From positions 1 through 43,688 of the forward strand of contig JAVKSM010000007.1 in the NCBI GenBank assembly GCA_039583705.1: a stretch of DNA of 43,688 bases, read 5' to 3'. Position 1 is the first letter of the stretch; each line of letters begins with the position of its first letter. The DNA is from JAVKSM01 sp039583705. Its GTDB lineage: Bacteria; Actinomycetota; Actinomycetes; Mycobacteriales; Pseudonocardiaceae. Made by a program: the position numbers and the translations under genes. The notes beneath the pieces are model-generated. The model worked only from the letters and a program-made list of their open reading frames with translations, searched no databases and was not told where the DNA came from. Shown one piece after another: positions 33,501 to 41,871 of the stretch.

Positions 33501-34137
33501 TGAGCGCCGCGGTGATCTCGGTGCCGAGCAGCATCGTCCCGGTGGTCTCCACGGTGACCTGGACGAGGACCGGAACCCGGCGGTCCGCAGCCGCCATCGC
33601 CAGGTGCGCGCCGAGCACGGCCGCCTTGGCCTGCAGCAGGTCCTGGCAGGTCTCGACGAGCAACGCGTCCACCCCGCCGGCGAGCAGCCCGCGGACCTGC
33701 TCGGCGTAGGCGTGCCGGAGCTCACCGAACCCGATGTGACCCAGGGTCGGAAGTTTCGTGCCGGGACCCACGGAGCCAAGCACGAAGCGCGGGATCCCGA
33801 CGGCCGCGGCCGCATCCGCCTCCTGCCGGGCCAGCCGTGCCCCGGCTTCCGCGAGCTCGCCGATCCTCTCAGCGATGCCGTACTCGCCAAGGTTCGCGAG
33901 GTTCGCCCCGAAGGTGTTGGTCTCGACGGCCTGGCAGCCGGCCTCCAGGTAGCCGCGATGCACCGCCCGCACGACATCCGGCCGGGTGACGTTGAGGATC
34001 TCGTTGCACCCCTCCAGCCCCGCGAAGTCGTCGAGGGTGAGGTCGCGCGCCTGCAGCGCGGTGCCCATCGCGCCGTCGGCGATGACGACGCCGGTGGACA
34101 GCGCCTCCAGCAGCGATGGCTGCGGACTGCCGGGCAT
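30583..34137 (-). CDS. metH: Cobalamin-dependent methionine synthase MetH
   Basis: A 1184-residue modular enzyme that moves a methyl group from methyltetrahydrofolate to homocysteine. Domains in order are homocysteine-binding (about 10-310; zinc cysteines in GLNCATGP and GGCCGTTP), pterin-binding (about 340-620; [18 protein letters not shown]), a cap helical domain, B12-binding with the cobalt-ligand motif [20 protein letters not shown], and a C-terminal reactivation domain with [15 protein letters not shown]. The start at 34137 ([15 protein letters not shown]) is chosen from family fit; the frame runs on upstream into the divergent PAC2 gene. All parts seem intact. No cobalamin riboswitch fits in the 106-bp gap to the PAC2 gene. 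Confidence 0.97.
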   Translation of the reverse strand: [1184 protein letters not shown]

Positions 34138-34243
34138 GTCCGTAGCGTAGTCGTCGAGGGTTTCACGCTCCTGTAACGGCGTCCGTGCGGGTGTCCCGCT
34201 CGTTGCGCACTGCGGTTGCGGGCACGGGTCGTAGGCTGGGCAG

Positions 34244-35158
34244 GTGTCCGACCGCATGTCCGATCCGATGGCGCGTGGCGGCGAGACCGGGGCCGAGCTG
34301 CCGCGGTTGCACGAGCCGGTGATGGTGGCGGCGTTCGAGGGGTGGAACGACGCCGGGGACGCGGCCAGCACGGCCGTGGAGCACCTGGAACTGACCTGGG
34401 ACGCCACGCCACACAGCGCCATCGACCCGGACGACTACTACGACTTCCAGGTCACCAGGCCCACGGTCCGCAACGTCAACGGCGTCACCCGGCAGGTGGA
34501 CTGGCCCACGACCCGGCTCTCGCGCTGCCGCCCGCCCGGTTGCGCCAGCGACCTCGTGCTCGTACACGGGATCGAGCCCAACATGAGGTGGCGGGGGTTC
34601 TGTGCCGACCTGCTGCGTCACGTCGAGCAGCTCGGCGTCCGCACCGTGATCACGCTCGGCGCGCTGCTGGCCGACACGCCGCACACCCGTCCGGTACCGG
34701 TGACCGGCACGTCCTATGACACGGCCTCCGCCGCCCGGTTCGGCCTCGAGCGCTCCCGCTACGAGGGTCCGACCGGGATCGTCGGAGTCTTCCAGGACGC
34801 CTGCGTCCGCGCCGGTGTGCAGGCGGTGTCGTTCTGGGCGGCCGTCCCCCACTACGTCTCCCAGCCACCGGCGCCCAAGGCCACGATCGCGCTGCTGCAC
34901 CGCGTCGAGGAGGTGCTCGACATCGAGGTGCCGCTCGGTGCCCTGCCCGGGCAGGCCGAGAAGTGGGAGCGGATGGTCAGCGAGATGGCCGAGGAGGACG
35001 AGGATGTCCGGGACTACGTGCGCGCGCTGGAGGAGGCCGGCGACGCCGAGGTGCCGATGACTGAGGCGAGCGGCGAGACGATCGCCGCGGAGTTCGAGCG
35101 CTACCTGCGCCGTCGGGGACCCGGTGGCCCAGCCGGTCGGGGACCGCTCAGCCACTGA
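34244..35158 (+). CDS. PAC2-family protein
   Basis: A 304-residue protein of the PAC2 family, related to proteasome assembly chaperones. It contains VMVAAFEGWNDAGDAASTAV near the start, then YYDFQVTRPTVR, LVLVHGIEPNMRWRGFCADL, RTVITLGALLADTPHTRPVP and VSFWAAVPHYVSQPPAPKAT. Its biochemical role in bacteria is not known. A GTG at 34244 or ATGs at 34256 and 34268 could start it; none has a clear ribosome site and a leaderless mRNA from the GTG is plausible. It is divergent from metH, as in M. tuberculosis. Its acidic segment (MAEEDEDVRDYVRALEEAGD) precedes the C-terminal end. Confidence 0.88.
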   Translation: MSDRMSDPMARGGETGAELPRLHEPVMVAAFEGWNDAGDAASTAVEHLELTWDATPHSAIDPDDYYDFQVTRPTVRNVNGVTRQVDWPTTRLSRCRPPGCASDLVLVHGIEPNMRWRGFCADLLRHVEQLGVRTVITLGALLADTPHTRPVPVTGTSYDTASAARFGLERSRYEGPTGIVGVFQDACVRAGVQAVSFWAAVPHYVSQPPAPKATIALLHRVEEVLDIEVPLGALPGQAEKWERMVSEMAEEDEDVRDYVRALEEAGDAEVPMTEASGETIAAEFERYLRRRGPGGPAGRGPLSH

Positions 35159-35229
35159 GCCGATGCCGTTCGTCCCGGCTCCCCGCCCGCCTCGCCGCGC
35201 CCGTACCCCTGGTATACCGAACCGCCCGC

Positions 35230-35970
35230 TCAGGGCAGGCTCTCCGGACCGGGTCGTGCGCTCGGTGATGGACCGCGGCGATAAGGAGTTGGTCTCCAGG
35301 GTCTGGGATGGGGCGCGAGCGCCTGGACGCCGGGGTCCTCCCGCCGCGGGTGGGGCATGGTCTTCAGGAAGGACGGCGCGTGGTCGACCACCGTCTGGCC
35401 GGGCTCCGGTTGATTCGCTCGGTCGAGGCCGGGTGGGGGTCGCCGTTGCTGCGGGGCGAGGGCCGTGCGCTGCTTGTGCTGCCTGCGTTGCCCGTACCGG
35501 GTCATGCCCCGCGGCTTGTACACCGACAGCGCCGTGGCCACGAGCAACACCAGCAGGGCGAGGATGGCGTGGAGCACGAACGTCGGGACCCGCAGCTCGC
35601 CGAGATCCGTGCCGGGCTGCGCTGCCAGGCCCTTGACGGAGTCCACCGTCGGGGCGTACAGCAGCAGGACGATCGTGGCCAGGAGGTTGAGCAGGAGCTT
35701 GCCCAGGACCCAATAGTGCCGGAACAAGCCCCACGTGGTGCCCAGTGACGAGACGATCCCGGTGAGCAGCGACGCGAAGACCAACGGCACGATGACGAAC
35801 CGCGTGATCGGTTCCGCCGCGAGGTAGACGGCACGCACCGTCTGCGCATCGCGGCTGGTCAGCCCGATGACGGCGAGGGCAAGGAAGCCGGCGACCGCGC
35901 CGAACCAGCCGACCGAGGACGTGACGTGTGCGGTGAGCGCGAGCTTGCGCAGACGGGGTGTCATGGTCAT
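35230..35970 (-). CDS. DUF2269-like integral membrane protein
   Basis: A 246-residue protein with four transmembrane helices in the first 150 residues (about 10-37, 57-75, 86-105 and 128-149). Segments are HVTSSVGWFGAVAGFLALAV, RFVIVPLVFASLLTGIVSSL and YWVLGKLLLNLLATIVLLLY. The His in the first helix and the layout resemble DUF2269-type proteins. A hydrophilic Pro/Arg-rich tail of about 90 residues follows and may be an extension into non-conserved sequence. It starts at ATG 35970, overlapping the stop of a 24-codon open frame by 4 bp. Function is unknown. Confidence 0.75.
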   Translation of the reverse strand: MTMTPRLRKLALTAHVTSSVGWFGAVAGFLALAVIGLTSRDAQTVRAVYLAAEPITRFVIVPLVFASLLTGIVSSLGTTWGLFRHYWVLGKLLLNLLATIVLLLYAPTVDSVKGLAAQPGTDLGELRVPTFVLHAILALLVLLVATALSVYKPRGMTRYGQRRQHKQRTALAPQQRRPPPGLDRANQPEPGQTVVDHAPSFLKTMPHPRREDPGVQALAPHPRPWRPTPYRRGPSPSARPGPESLP

Positions 35971-36041
35971 CCGGGACCACCTGCGCGGTCAGGCCCCACG
36001 GCGGTGCCGTGGGTGTCGGGGCAGCGGGCCGGGTCAGCCAT
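35967..36041 (-). CDS. Possible 24-residue leader peptide
   Basis: A short frame (MADPARCPDTHGTAVGPDRA, then GGPG) has a strong ribosome site GAGGAGAGGAG just upstream and ends in ATGA, the A of which starts the membrane protein gene. Such coupling suggests a translated leader that sets expression of the gene below. Alternatively the real start of the membrane protein lacks its own site and this frame is chance. Confidence 0.35.
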   Translation of the reverse strand: MADPARCPDTHGTAVGPDRAGGPG

Positions 36042-36386
36042 GTGCGTCTCCTCTCCTCGCGCATGGTCGTCACGACCCCGAGGTCGGGTGCAGCGGGCCG
36101 TTGGCTCGGCTCAGGACGGATCACAACGCCGCACGGTCGGGTGTTGACCCGGCTCAGGGGAGCGACATCGGCAGGACGCGCGGGCTGCGGGTCGGGTTGC
36201 CCCCGTGCTACCTACGAGCCGCACGACCACGTGCGGTGCCGCCGACCGCAGCGGTACCACGGAGTTGCATGGCACGACACCGGGTTCCGCGGGTCGGTGC
36301 CGTCAAACAGGCATCGCTGGCCCCTCTCACGGGTAGTCAGCGGGAGCGATTTCTGTCGCGGCGATTCCCTCTCCGGGGAGGTCCCC
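36042..36386. other. 345-bp intergenic region upstream of the radical SAM gene
   Basis: I see no gene here. It contains the divergent promoter of the membrane protein and the radical SAM enzyme. A ribosome site GGGGAGG lies at the right end. No tRNA, riboswitch or repeat of note was seen. Confidence 0.4.
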
Positions 36387-37880
36387 ATGCGGGTGCTGCT
36401 CGTCCACCCGAGCGCGCTGATGTACTCGGAGCTGTTCCTGCGACTTGAGCCCCTGGGGCTGGAGCGGGTGGCTGCGGCCGTGCGTGCGGCCGGGCACCAG
36501 GTGCGCATCGTCGACCTGCAGACGCACAGCCATACCGAGCTGGAGCGGGAGATCCTCCGCTTCAGCCCGCAGGCTGTCGGGATCAGCCTCAACTACCTGG
36601 CCAACGTCCCCGAGGCCATCGAGCTGGCGCACCGCGTCAAGTCCCTGGACAGCCGGACCTACATCTTCGTCGGGGGTCACTCGGTGTCGTTCGTCGCGCG
36701 GCAGGTGCTGGAGCAGGCGCAGGGAGCGGTGGACGCCGTCGTGCGCGGCGAGGGTGAGGTCGGAACGCCGGCGTTGCTGGCCGCGCTGCCCGACCGCGCG
36801 GTGCACGAGGTGCCGGGTGCGGTCACCCTGGACCGGTCCGGCCCGCCGCCGCGCATGCTGGACAGCCTCGACGAGCCCCGCCCGGCCCGCGACCTGCTGA
36901 GGCGGCGCAACCGGTACTTCATCGGCGTGCTCGACCCTGCCGCGTCGGTGGAGTTCACCCGCGGCTGCCCGTGGGACTGCTCGTTCTGCTCCGCGTGGAC
37001 GTTCTACGGCCGCAGCTACCGCAGGGCCTCACCGGAAGCGGCGGCCGAGGAACTGGCGTCGATCCGGGAGCCCGGGGTGTTCATCGTCGACGACGTCGCG
37101 TTCATCCGGCCCGAGCACGGTGACGGGATCGCGGCCGAGCTGGAACGGCGCAAGGTGCGCAAGCAGTACTACCTGGAGACCCGAGCCGACGTGCTGCTGC
37201 GCAACACCGAGGTCTTCGCCCGCTGGCGGCGCCTCGGCCTGAACTACATGTTCCTCGGCATGGAGGCGCTGGACGCCGAGGGCCTGGACCTGTTCCGCAA
37301 ACGGGTCAGCCCGGACGAGAACGTCAAGGCGCTGGAGGTCGCCCGCCGGCTCGGGCTGACGGTCGCGATCAACCTCATCGTCGACCCGCAGTGGGACGCC
37401 GAGCAGTTCCGGCTGGTGCGGGACTGGGCGCTGAGCGTGTCGGAGATCGTCCACCTCTCGGTGATGACGCCCTACCCGGGTACCGAGATCTGGCACACCG
37501 AGTCCCGCAAGCTCACGACGCTGGACTACCGGCTTTTCGACATCCAGCACGCCGTGCTGCCCACCAGGCTCCCGCTGCCCGAGTTCTACCGGGAGCTGGT
37601 CCGCACCCAGGCCGTCATCAACCGCAAGCACCTGGGGGTGGCGGCGCTGGTCAAGACCACTGGGGTGCTCGCGCGGCACCTGTGGCACGGGCAGACGAAC
37701 TTCGCCCGCATGCTGTGGAAGTTCAACTCGGTGTACAACCCCGAACGGCAGCTCGGCGACCACTCCCGCCCGGTCCGCTACGAGCTTCCGCTCCCGAACC
37801 ACCACGACGTCGGGCTGCGGGACCGCCGCGAGCTCTACGTCCACACCCGCCCGGCGCGTCACCAGGGCAGCCCGGCATGA
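36387..37880 (+). CDS. hpnR: B12-binding radical SAM enzyme, probable hopanoid C-3 methylase HpnR
   Basis: A 497-residue enzyme. The N-terminal B12-binding domain (about 1-150) starts MRVLLVHPSALMYSELFLRL, with ISLNYLANVPEAIELA inside. The radical SAM core follows, with VEFTRGCPWDCSFCSAWTFY holding the 4Fe-4S cysteines 194, 198 and 201. The C-terminal part has KLTTLDYRLFDIQHAVLPTR and LVRTQAVINRKHLG, which I recognise from HpnR proteins that add a methyl group at C-3 of hopanoids. The ATG at 36387 has GGGGAGG upstream. HpnR was described in methanotrophs and is known in some actinobacteria; no squalene-hopene cyclase is in this window. A related B12 radical SAM methylase of another lipid is the main alternative. 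Confidence 0.82.
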   Translation: MRVLLVHPSALMYSELFLRLEPLGLERVAAAVRAAGHQVRIVDLQTHSHTELEREILRFSPQAVGISLNYLANVPEAIELAHRVKSLDSRTYIFVGGHSVSFVARQVLEQAQGAVDAVVRGEGEVGTPALLAALPDRAVHEVPGAVTLDRSGPPPRMLDSLDEPRPARDLLRRRNRYFIGVLDPAASVEFTRGCPWDCSFCSAWTFYGRSYRRASPEAAAEELASIREPGVFIVDDVAFIRPEHGDGIAAELERRKVRKQYYLETRADVLLRNTEVFARWRRLGLNYMFLGMEALDAEGLDLFRKRVSPDENVKALEVARRLGLTVAINLIVDPQWDAEQFRLVRDWALSVSEIVHLSVMTPYPGTEIWHTESRKLTTLDYRLFDIQHAVLPTRLPLPEFYRELVRTQAVINRKHLGVAALVKTTGVLARHLWHGQTNFARMLWKFNSVYNPERQLGDHSRPVRYELPLPNHHDVGLRDRRELYVHTRPARHQGSPA

Positions 37881-37932
37881 GAACCCCCGCGCTCCGGGAT
37901 ACGCCGACGCGTGAGCGGGGTACCCGCCGGGG

Positions 37933-38922
37933 ATGCCGGAGATGAACGAACGTGGACGGTCGGACGGGCCCGGGACGGACGGGCAGGAGGCGACGCGCCC
38001 GGTGGCGGTGGTGACCGGGGGCAGCCGAGGGTTGGGCTTCCTGCTGGCGAGGGAGCTGGGTCGGCGCGGACACGACCTGCTGGTGTGCGCACGCTCCGCC
38101 GACGGCCTCGCCGCGGCCCGCCCCGACCTGGAGGCGACCGGGGCGCGGGTGGTCACCGTGGCGGCTGACGTGGCGGTGCGCGAGCAGGCCGAGAGCCTGG
38201 TGCATCACGCCGTCGAGCAGTTCGGCCGTCTGGACGTCCTCGTCGCCAACGCCGGTGTGATCCAGGTCGGGCCCGCGCTGACGATGGCCCCGGAGCAGTT
38301 CGCCGACGCACTCGGGGTGATGTTCTGGGGCGTCGTGTACCCGGCCCTGGCCGCGCTGCCGGTGATGCGGCGGCGTGGCGGGCGGGTCGTCACGATCACC
38401 TCGATCGGTGGGAAGCTCCCCGCGCCGCACCTGCTGCCCTACACCGCCGCCAAGCACGCCGCCGTCGGCTTCTCCGAGGGGCTGCGTGTCGAGCTGGGCA
38501 AGTACGGCATCACGGTCACCACCGCCGTACCGGGCCTGATGCGTACCGGGTCGCCGGGTAACGCGATGGTCACTGGTCACCGCCGGGCCGAGTACGCCTG
38601 GTTCGCCCTCGGCGGCAGCCTCCCGCTGCTGTCCATGGACGCCGAGCGGGCGGCCGCGAAGATCGTGTCCGCGGCGTTGCGGGGCAGTCCCGAGGTGATC
38701 CTCACCCCGGCCGCGAAGCTCGCCGCCCGGGCGCACGGCCTCGCCCCGGGGCTCACGCTGCGGGCGCTGGCGCTCGTCGACCGGCTGCTCCCCCGCGCCG
38801 AGCACATCACCACCCCGATGCCCGCGCACACGGTCGAGCCGATGCCGGCGTGGTTCCAGGCGTTGACCGGGCTCACCCGGTCGGCCGCTCAGCGCTTCCA
38901 CCAGTACGACGACCGCGCCTGA
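37933..38922 (+). CDS. Short-chain dehydrogenase/reductase
   Basis: A 329-residue NAD(P)-dependent oxidoreductase. The Rossmann motif is VAVVTGGSRGLGFLLARELG, followed by DVLVANAGVIQVGP, ITSIGG with the catalytic Ser, and LLPYTAAKHAAVGFSEGLRV with Tyr-x3-Lys. The long C-terminal tail (ITTPMPAHTVEPMPAWFQAL) is beyond the usual 250-residue core. The substrate cannot be read from the sequence. Starts at 37933 and 37942 are both possible. It lies 52 bp after hpnR on the same strand, so a shared transcript and a lipid-related role are possible. The MFS gene follows closely. Confidence 0.88.
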   Translation: MPEMNERGRSDGPGTDGQEATRPVAVVTGGSRGLGFLLARELGRRGHDLLVCARSADGLAAARPDLEATGARVVTVAADVAVREQAESLVHHAVEQFGRLDVLVANAGVIQVGPALTMAPEQFADALGVMFWGVVYPALAALPVMRRRGGRVVTITSIGGKLPAPHLLPYTAAKHAAVGFSEGLRVELGKYGITVTTAVPGLMRTGSPGNAMVTGHRRAEYAWFALGGSLPLLSMDAERAAAKIVSAALRGSPEVILTPAAKLAARAHGLAPGLTLRALALVDRLLPRAEHITTPMPAHTVEPMPAWFQALTGLTRSAAQRFHQYDDRA

Positions 38923-38933
38923 CGGCCCCACTG

Positions 38934-40172
38934 GTGGGCGCTGTCCGGGCGCTCGCGCGCTCGCGGGTGCCGGTGGGGTCGCGGCTCTGGCTGCTCGGGC
39001 TGGCCGTCGTGGTCACCGGGCTCAACCTGCGCACCGCGGTCACCAGCGTCGGCCCGCTGCTCGCCGAGCTGCGCCGCGACCTGTCGATGTCTGCTGGGCT
39101 GGCCGGTCTGCTCACCACGCTGCCCGTGATCGTCTTCGCGGCGCTCGGGTCGGCGACCCCAGCGGTGTCCAGGTGGTTGGGTGAGCAGCGCACGCTGGCC
39201 GTGTCGCTCGTGCTCATGACGGGTGGGGTCGTCGGGCGCGCGCTGACGGGCTCGACGACGGGCTTCCTGCTGCTGTCCGTGCTCGCCCTCGTCGGCGGAG
39301 CGGTGGGCAACGTGCTGTTGCCGGGCCTCGTCAAGCGGCACTTCGCCGCCCGCACCGGGCTGATGGTCGGGGCCTACACGACCGCACTCGCGGTGGGCCA
39401 GACCCTCGGGGCGGCGCTCGCCGTCCCTATCGCCACCGTGGACGGGCCGCCCGGCTGGCGGCTCGGCCTGGGTAGCTGGGCGCTGCCCTCGGCGGTGGCG
39501 GTGGCGGTGTGGCTGCCGCTGCTGCGTCGTGAGCGGCGCGCGGTGAGCGGTGCCGCGAGGGCGGTGCCGCGGACCTTGCTGCGCAGCCCGTTGGCGTGGG
39601 CGCTCACGCTGTTCTTCGCCACCCAGTCGATGCAGGCCTACGTCGTCTTCGGATGGTTCCCCGAGTTCTTCCGGGACGCCGGGATGTCCGCCGAACGGGC
39701 CGGGCTGCTCGTCGGCTTCGTCTCCGCACTCACGATCCCGATCTCAATGCTGGTGGCCTCACTGGCGACCCGACTGGGCTCGCAGCGTTCGCTGGTCGCC
39801 GCGGTGTCGGTCTGCTACCTGGCGGGCTACTGCGGCATGCTCGCCGCGCCGCTGGCGGGAGCCTGGCTGTGGGCGGCGCTCGTCGGCGTCGGGCTCGGTG
39901 CCTTCCCGCTGGTGCTCACCATGATCAGCATCCGAGCGCGCACCGCCGCGACGACAACGGCGCTGTCGAGCTTCAGCCAGGGTCTCGGCTATCTCATCGC
40001 CGCGGCCGGCCCCCTGCTGGTCGGGGTGCTGCACGGCGCGACCGGGGGCTGGGGGGCGCCGTTCGTCCTGCTGTTCGTCGTATTGACGATCATGGCGGGC
40101 AGCGGGTGGTACGCCGGTGGGAAGCGCTACGTCGATGACGAGCCCGGCCGACCCTCCAGGCACGACCACTAA
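38934..40172 (+). CDS. MFS transporter of the CynX/NimT group
   Basis: A 412-residue carrier with about 12 transmembrane helices. The first helix carries VVVTGLNLRTAVTSVGPLLA, the NLR-containing signature of the cyanate/nitroimidazole transporter group (CynX, NimT). Other segments include FFATQSMQAYVVFGWFPEFF and ALVGVGLGAFPLVLTMISIR. The transported compound is unknown. The GTG at 38934 starts 11 bp after the SDR stop and gives a normal N-terminus; a longer frame overlaps the SDR gene. It converges on the DoxX gene with a 4-bp overlap. Confidence 0.9.
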   Translation: MGAVRALARSRVPVGSRLWLLGLAVVVTGLNLRTAVTSVGPLLAELRRDLSMSAGLAGLLTTLPVIVFAALGSATPAVSRWLGEQRTLAVSLVLMTGGVVGRALTGSTTGFLLLSVLALVGGAVGNVLLPGLVKRHFAARTGLMVGAYTTALAVGQTLGAALAVPIATVDGPPGWRLGLGSWALPSAVAVAVWLPLLRRERRAVSGAARAVPRTLLRSPLAWALTLFFATQSMQAYVVFGWFPEFFRDAGMSAERAGLLVGFVSALTIPISMLVASLATRLGSQRSLVAAVSVCYLAGYCGMLAAPLAGAWLWAALVGVGLGAFPLVLTMISIRARTAATTTALSSFSQGLGYLIAAAGPLLVGVLHGATGGWGAPFVLLFVVLTIMAGSGWYAGGKRYVDDEPGRPSRHDH

Positions 40173-40579
40173 GGCGTCAGTCCGTCGATCACCAGAGCGG
40201 CGCCGATGCCCAGCATCCAGACGTCCTTGGCGAGCGGCAGGCCTTGCTGCGTCGGTCGCAGACTGCCCTCGCGCCGCATACCGGGTGTCTTGACGTAGAG
40301 CCCGATCAGGCCTGCCGAGAACGCGGCCAGCCCGACACCGGCCAACGCGGTGGGGATCATGGGGACCAGCACCGCGGCGCCGAGGGCGATCTCCGACGCG
40401 GACAGGAGCCTGAGGAACTGCTGCGGCTTCACCTTCCCCAGGGGCGCGTAGGTGCCGGCCGCGAAGTCGCGCAGCTTGCCGGCGGTGCCCTCCTCGGCAC
40501 CCAGCTTGCTGATCCCGGACTCCAGGATGTAGGCGCCGGTGGCCAGCCGCAGCGGAATGTGCCAGACCTTGAACGACAT
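40169..40579 (-). CDS. DoxX-family membrane protein
   Basis: A 136-residue protein with four transmembrane helices. It starts MSFKVWHIPLRLATGAYILE, has GISKLG and a central FLRLLSASEIALGAAVLVPM, and ends KDVWMLGIGAALVIDGLTP. The layout fits DoxX-like proteins, some of which are quinol-oxidase or thiol-stress linked; no specific role can be given. GAGAGGG precedes the ATG. It is divergent from the FIST gene. Confidence 0.85.
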   Translation of the reverse strand: MSFKVWHIPLRLATGAYILESGISKLGAEEGTAGKLRDFAAGTYAPLGKVKPQQFLRLLSASEIALGAAVLVPMIPTALAGVGLAAFSAGLIGLYVKTPGMRREGSLRPTQQGLPLAKDVWMLGIGAALVIDGLTP

Positions 40580-40704
40580 GACAGTGCCCTCTCTCAGGTG
40601 GCTACGCCGAAGGTGCCCGGCGCGGCGAGGACCGAAACCTTGCCGCTCCCGGGCTACTCCTGGAAGCTGGCCTCAAACGATCCGGCGACGGAAGGCGGTC
40701 CACG

Positions 40705-41871
40705 GTGGTCCGCTTCGGAGACGGCCTGTCCACCGACCCCGACCTGGTGCGAGCCGCCGAGGCTGCGGTCGGGGCGGCACTCGCCCCGTTGCAGGGGGCG
40801 CCGCCCGACCTGCTGTGCGTGTTCGTCTGCGACGCCGACCCGGACGCCGTCGGCGCCGCTGGGCTGGCGGCGATGCGGCTCGCCGGCGGCGGGACCACAC
40901 TGGGCTGCAGCGCTGGCGGGGTGATCGCCGACGGCAGGGGTGTCGAGACCAGCAGCGCGGTCGCGGCCTGGGCGGCGGTGCTGCCGGGGGTACGGCGCTC
41001 GTCGTTCTCGCTCGGGTTGATGCGCGGCGGTGACGACGAGGTGGTGGTCACCGGCGTGCCGGAGCGGGAGCCGGACGATGTCGTCGCGGTGCTGCTTGCC
41101 GACCCGTACAGCTTCCCCGTCCAAGGCTTCGTTGAGAGCTCGCACCACGTGCTCGGCGGGCTGCCGCTCGTCGGCGGCCTCGCCACCGGGCAACGTGGCC
41201 AGGGATCCACCCGCCTGTTCCTGGAAGGGCAGGTGCTCGAGCAGGGCGCCGTCGGCGTGCTGCTGGGCGGGGACGTCAACGCCCGCACCGTGGTCAGCCA
41301 GGGGTGCCGGCCGATCGGCCCGACCATGACCGTCACCAAGGCCAAGGACAACGTGCTGCTCGAGCTGGCCGGTGCGCCCGCGTACCCGAAGCTGCTGGAG
41401 ATCATTTCAGCGCTGCCGTCGGAGGAGCAGGGGCTGGCAGCGCGTGGCCTGCACGTCGGCGTTGCGATGGACGAGTACGCCGAAGAGCATGAGCGCGGCG
41501 ACTTCCTCATCCGTGCCGTCATCGGTGCCGACCGGGGCTCCGGGGCGGTCGCGGTCGGTGACGTCATCGAGGTCGGGCGGACGGTGCGGTTCCAGGTGCG
41601 GGACGCGCGCACCGCCGACGAGGACCTCCGTGAGCGGCTCACCAGGTTCCGCGCGGACGGCCCGGCCGAGGGCGCTCTGCTGTTCTCCTGCAACGGTCGC
41701 GGCACGACGCTGTTCCCCAGCGCCGACCACGACGTGCTCGCGGTGCGCCGGGATCTGGGCATCACCGGGGTCGCCGGGTTCTTCGCGGCCGGCGAGATCG
41801 GCCCGGTCGCCGGCCGCAACCACCTGCACGGCTTCACCGCCTCGATCCTCGCCTTCGGCACGCCGCGCTAG
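40705..41871 (+). CDS. FIST-domain protein
   Basis: A 388-residue protein with FIST N (about 30-225) and FIST C (about 235-370) domains, a putative sensory module thought to bind small ligands. Motifs include GGGTTLGCSAGGVIADGRGV, GGLPLVGGLATGQRGQGSTR, GAVGVLLGGDVNARTVVSQG, ALLFSCNGRGTTLF and GVAGFFAAGEIGPVAGRNHL then HGFTASILAF, typical of the family. There is no attached kinase or cyclase domain, so it works alone or with a partner elsewhere. The GTG start has a weak GAAGGCGG site. It converges on the CoA-transferase gene with a 4-bp overlap. Confidence 0.88.
   Translation: MVRFGDGLSTDPDLVRAAEAAVGAALAPLQGAPPDLLCVFVCDADPDAVGAAGLAAMRLAGGGTTLGCSAGGVIADGRGVETSSAVAAWAAVLPGVRRSSFSLGLMRGGDDEVVVTGVPEREPDDVVAVLLADPYSFPVQGFVESSHHVLGGLPLVGGLATGQRGQGSTRLFLEGQVLEQGAVGVLLGGDVNARTVVSQGCRPIGPTMTVTKAKDNVLLELAGAPAYPKLLEIISALPSEEQGLAARGLHVGVAMDEYAEEHERGDFLIRAVIGADRGSGAVAVGDVIEVGRTVRFQVRDARTADEDLRERLTRFRADGPAEGALLFSCNGRGTTLFPSADHDVLAVRRDLGITGVAGFFAAGEIGPVAGRNHLHGFTASILAFGTPR

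Noticed and set aside
30841..34176. A 1111-codon plus-strand open frame
   Set aside because: It is antisense to metH, is rich in Arg/His/Gly/Val without any motif, and arises from GC-rich codon bias.
34138..34243. Cobalamin riboswitch upstream of metH
   Set aside because: The gap to the divergent PAC2 gene is only 106 bp and no B12-box-like core was seen.
37877..37945. Tiny open frame overlapping the hpnR stop
   Set aside because: It is 22 codons with no ribosome site of its own and an Arg/Thr-rich random composition.
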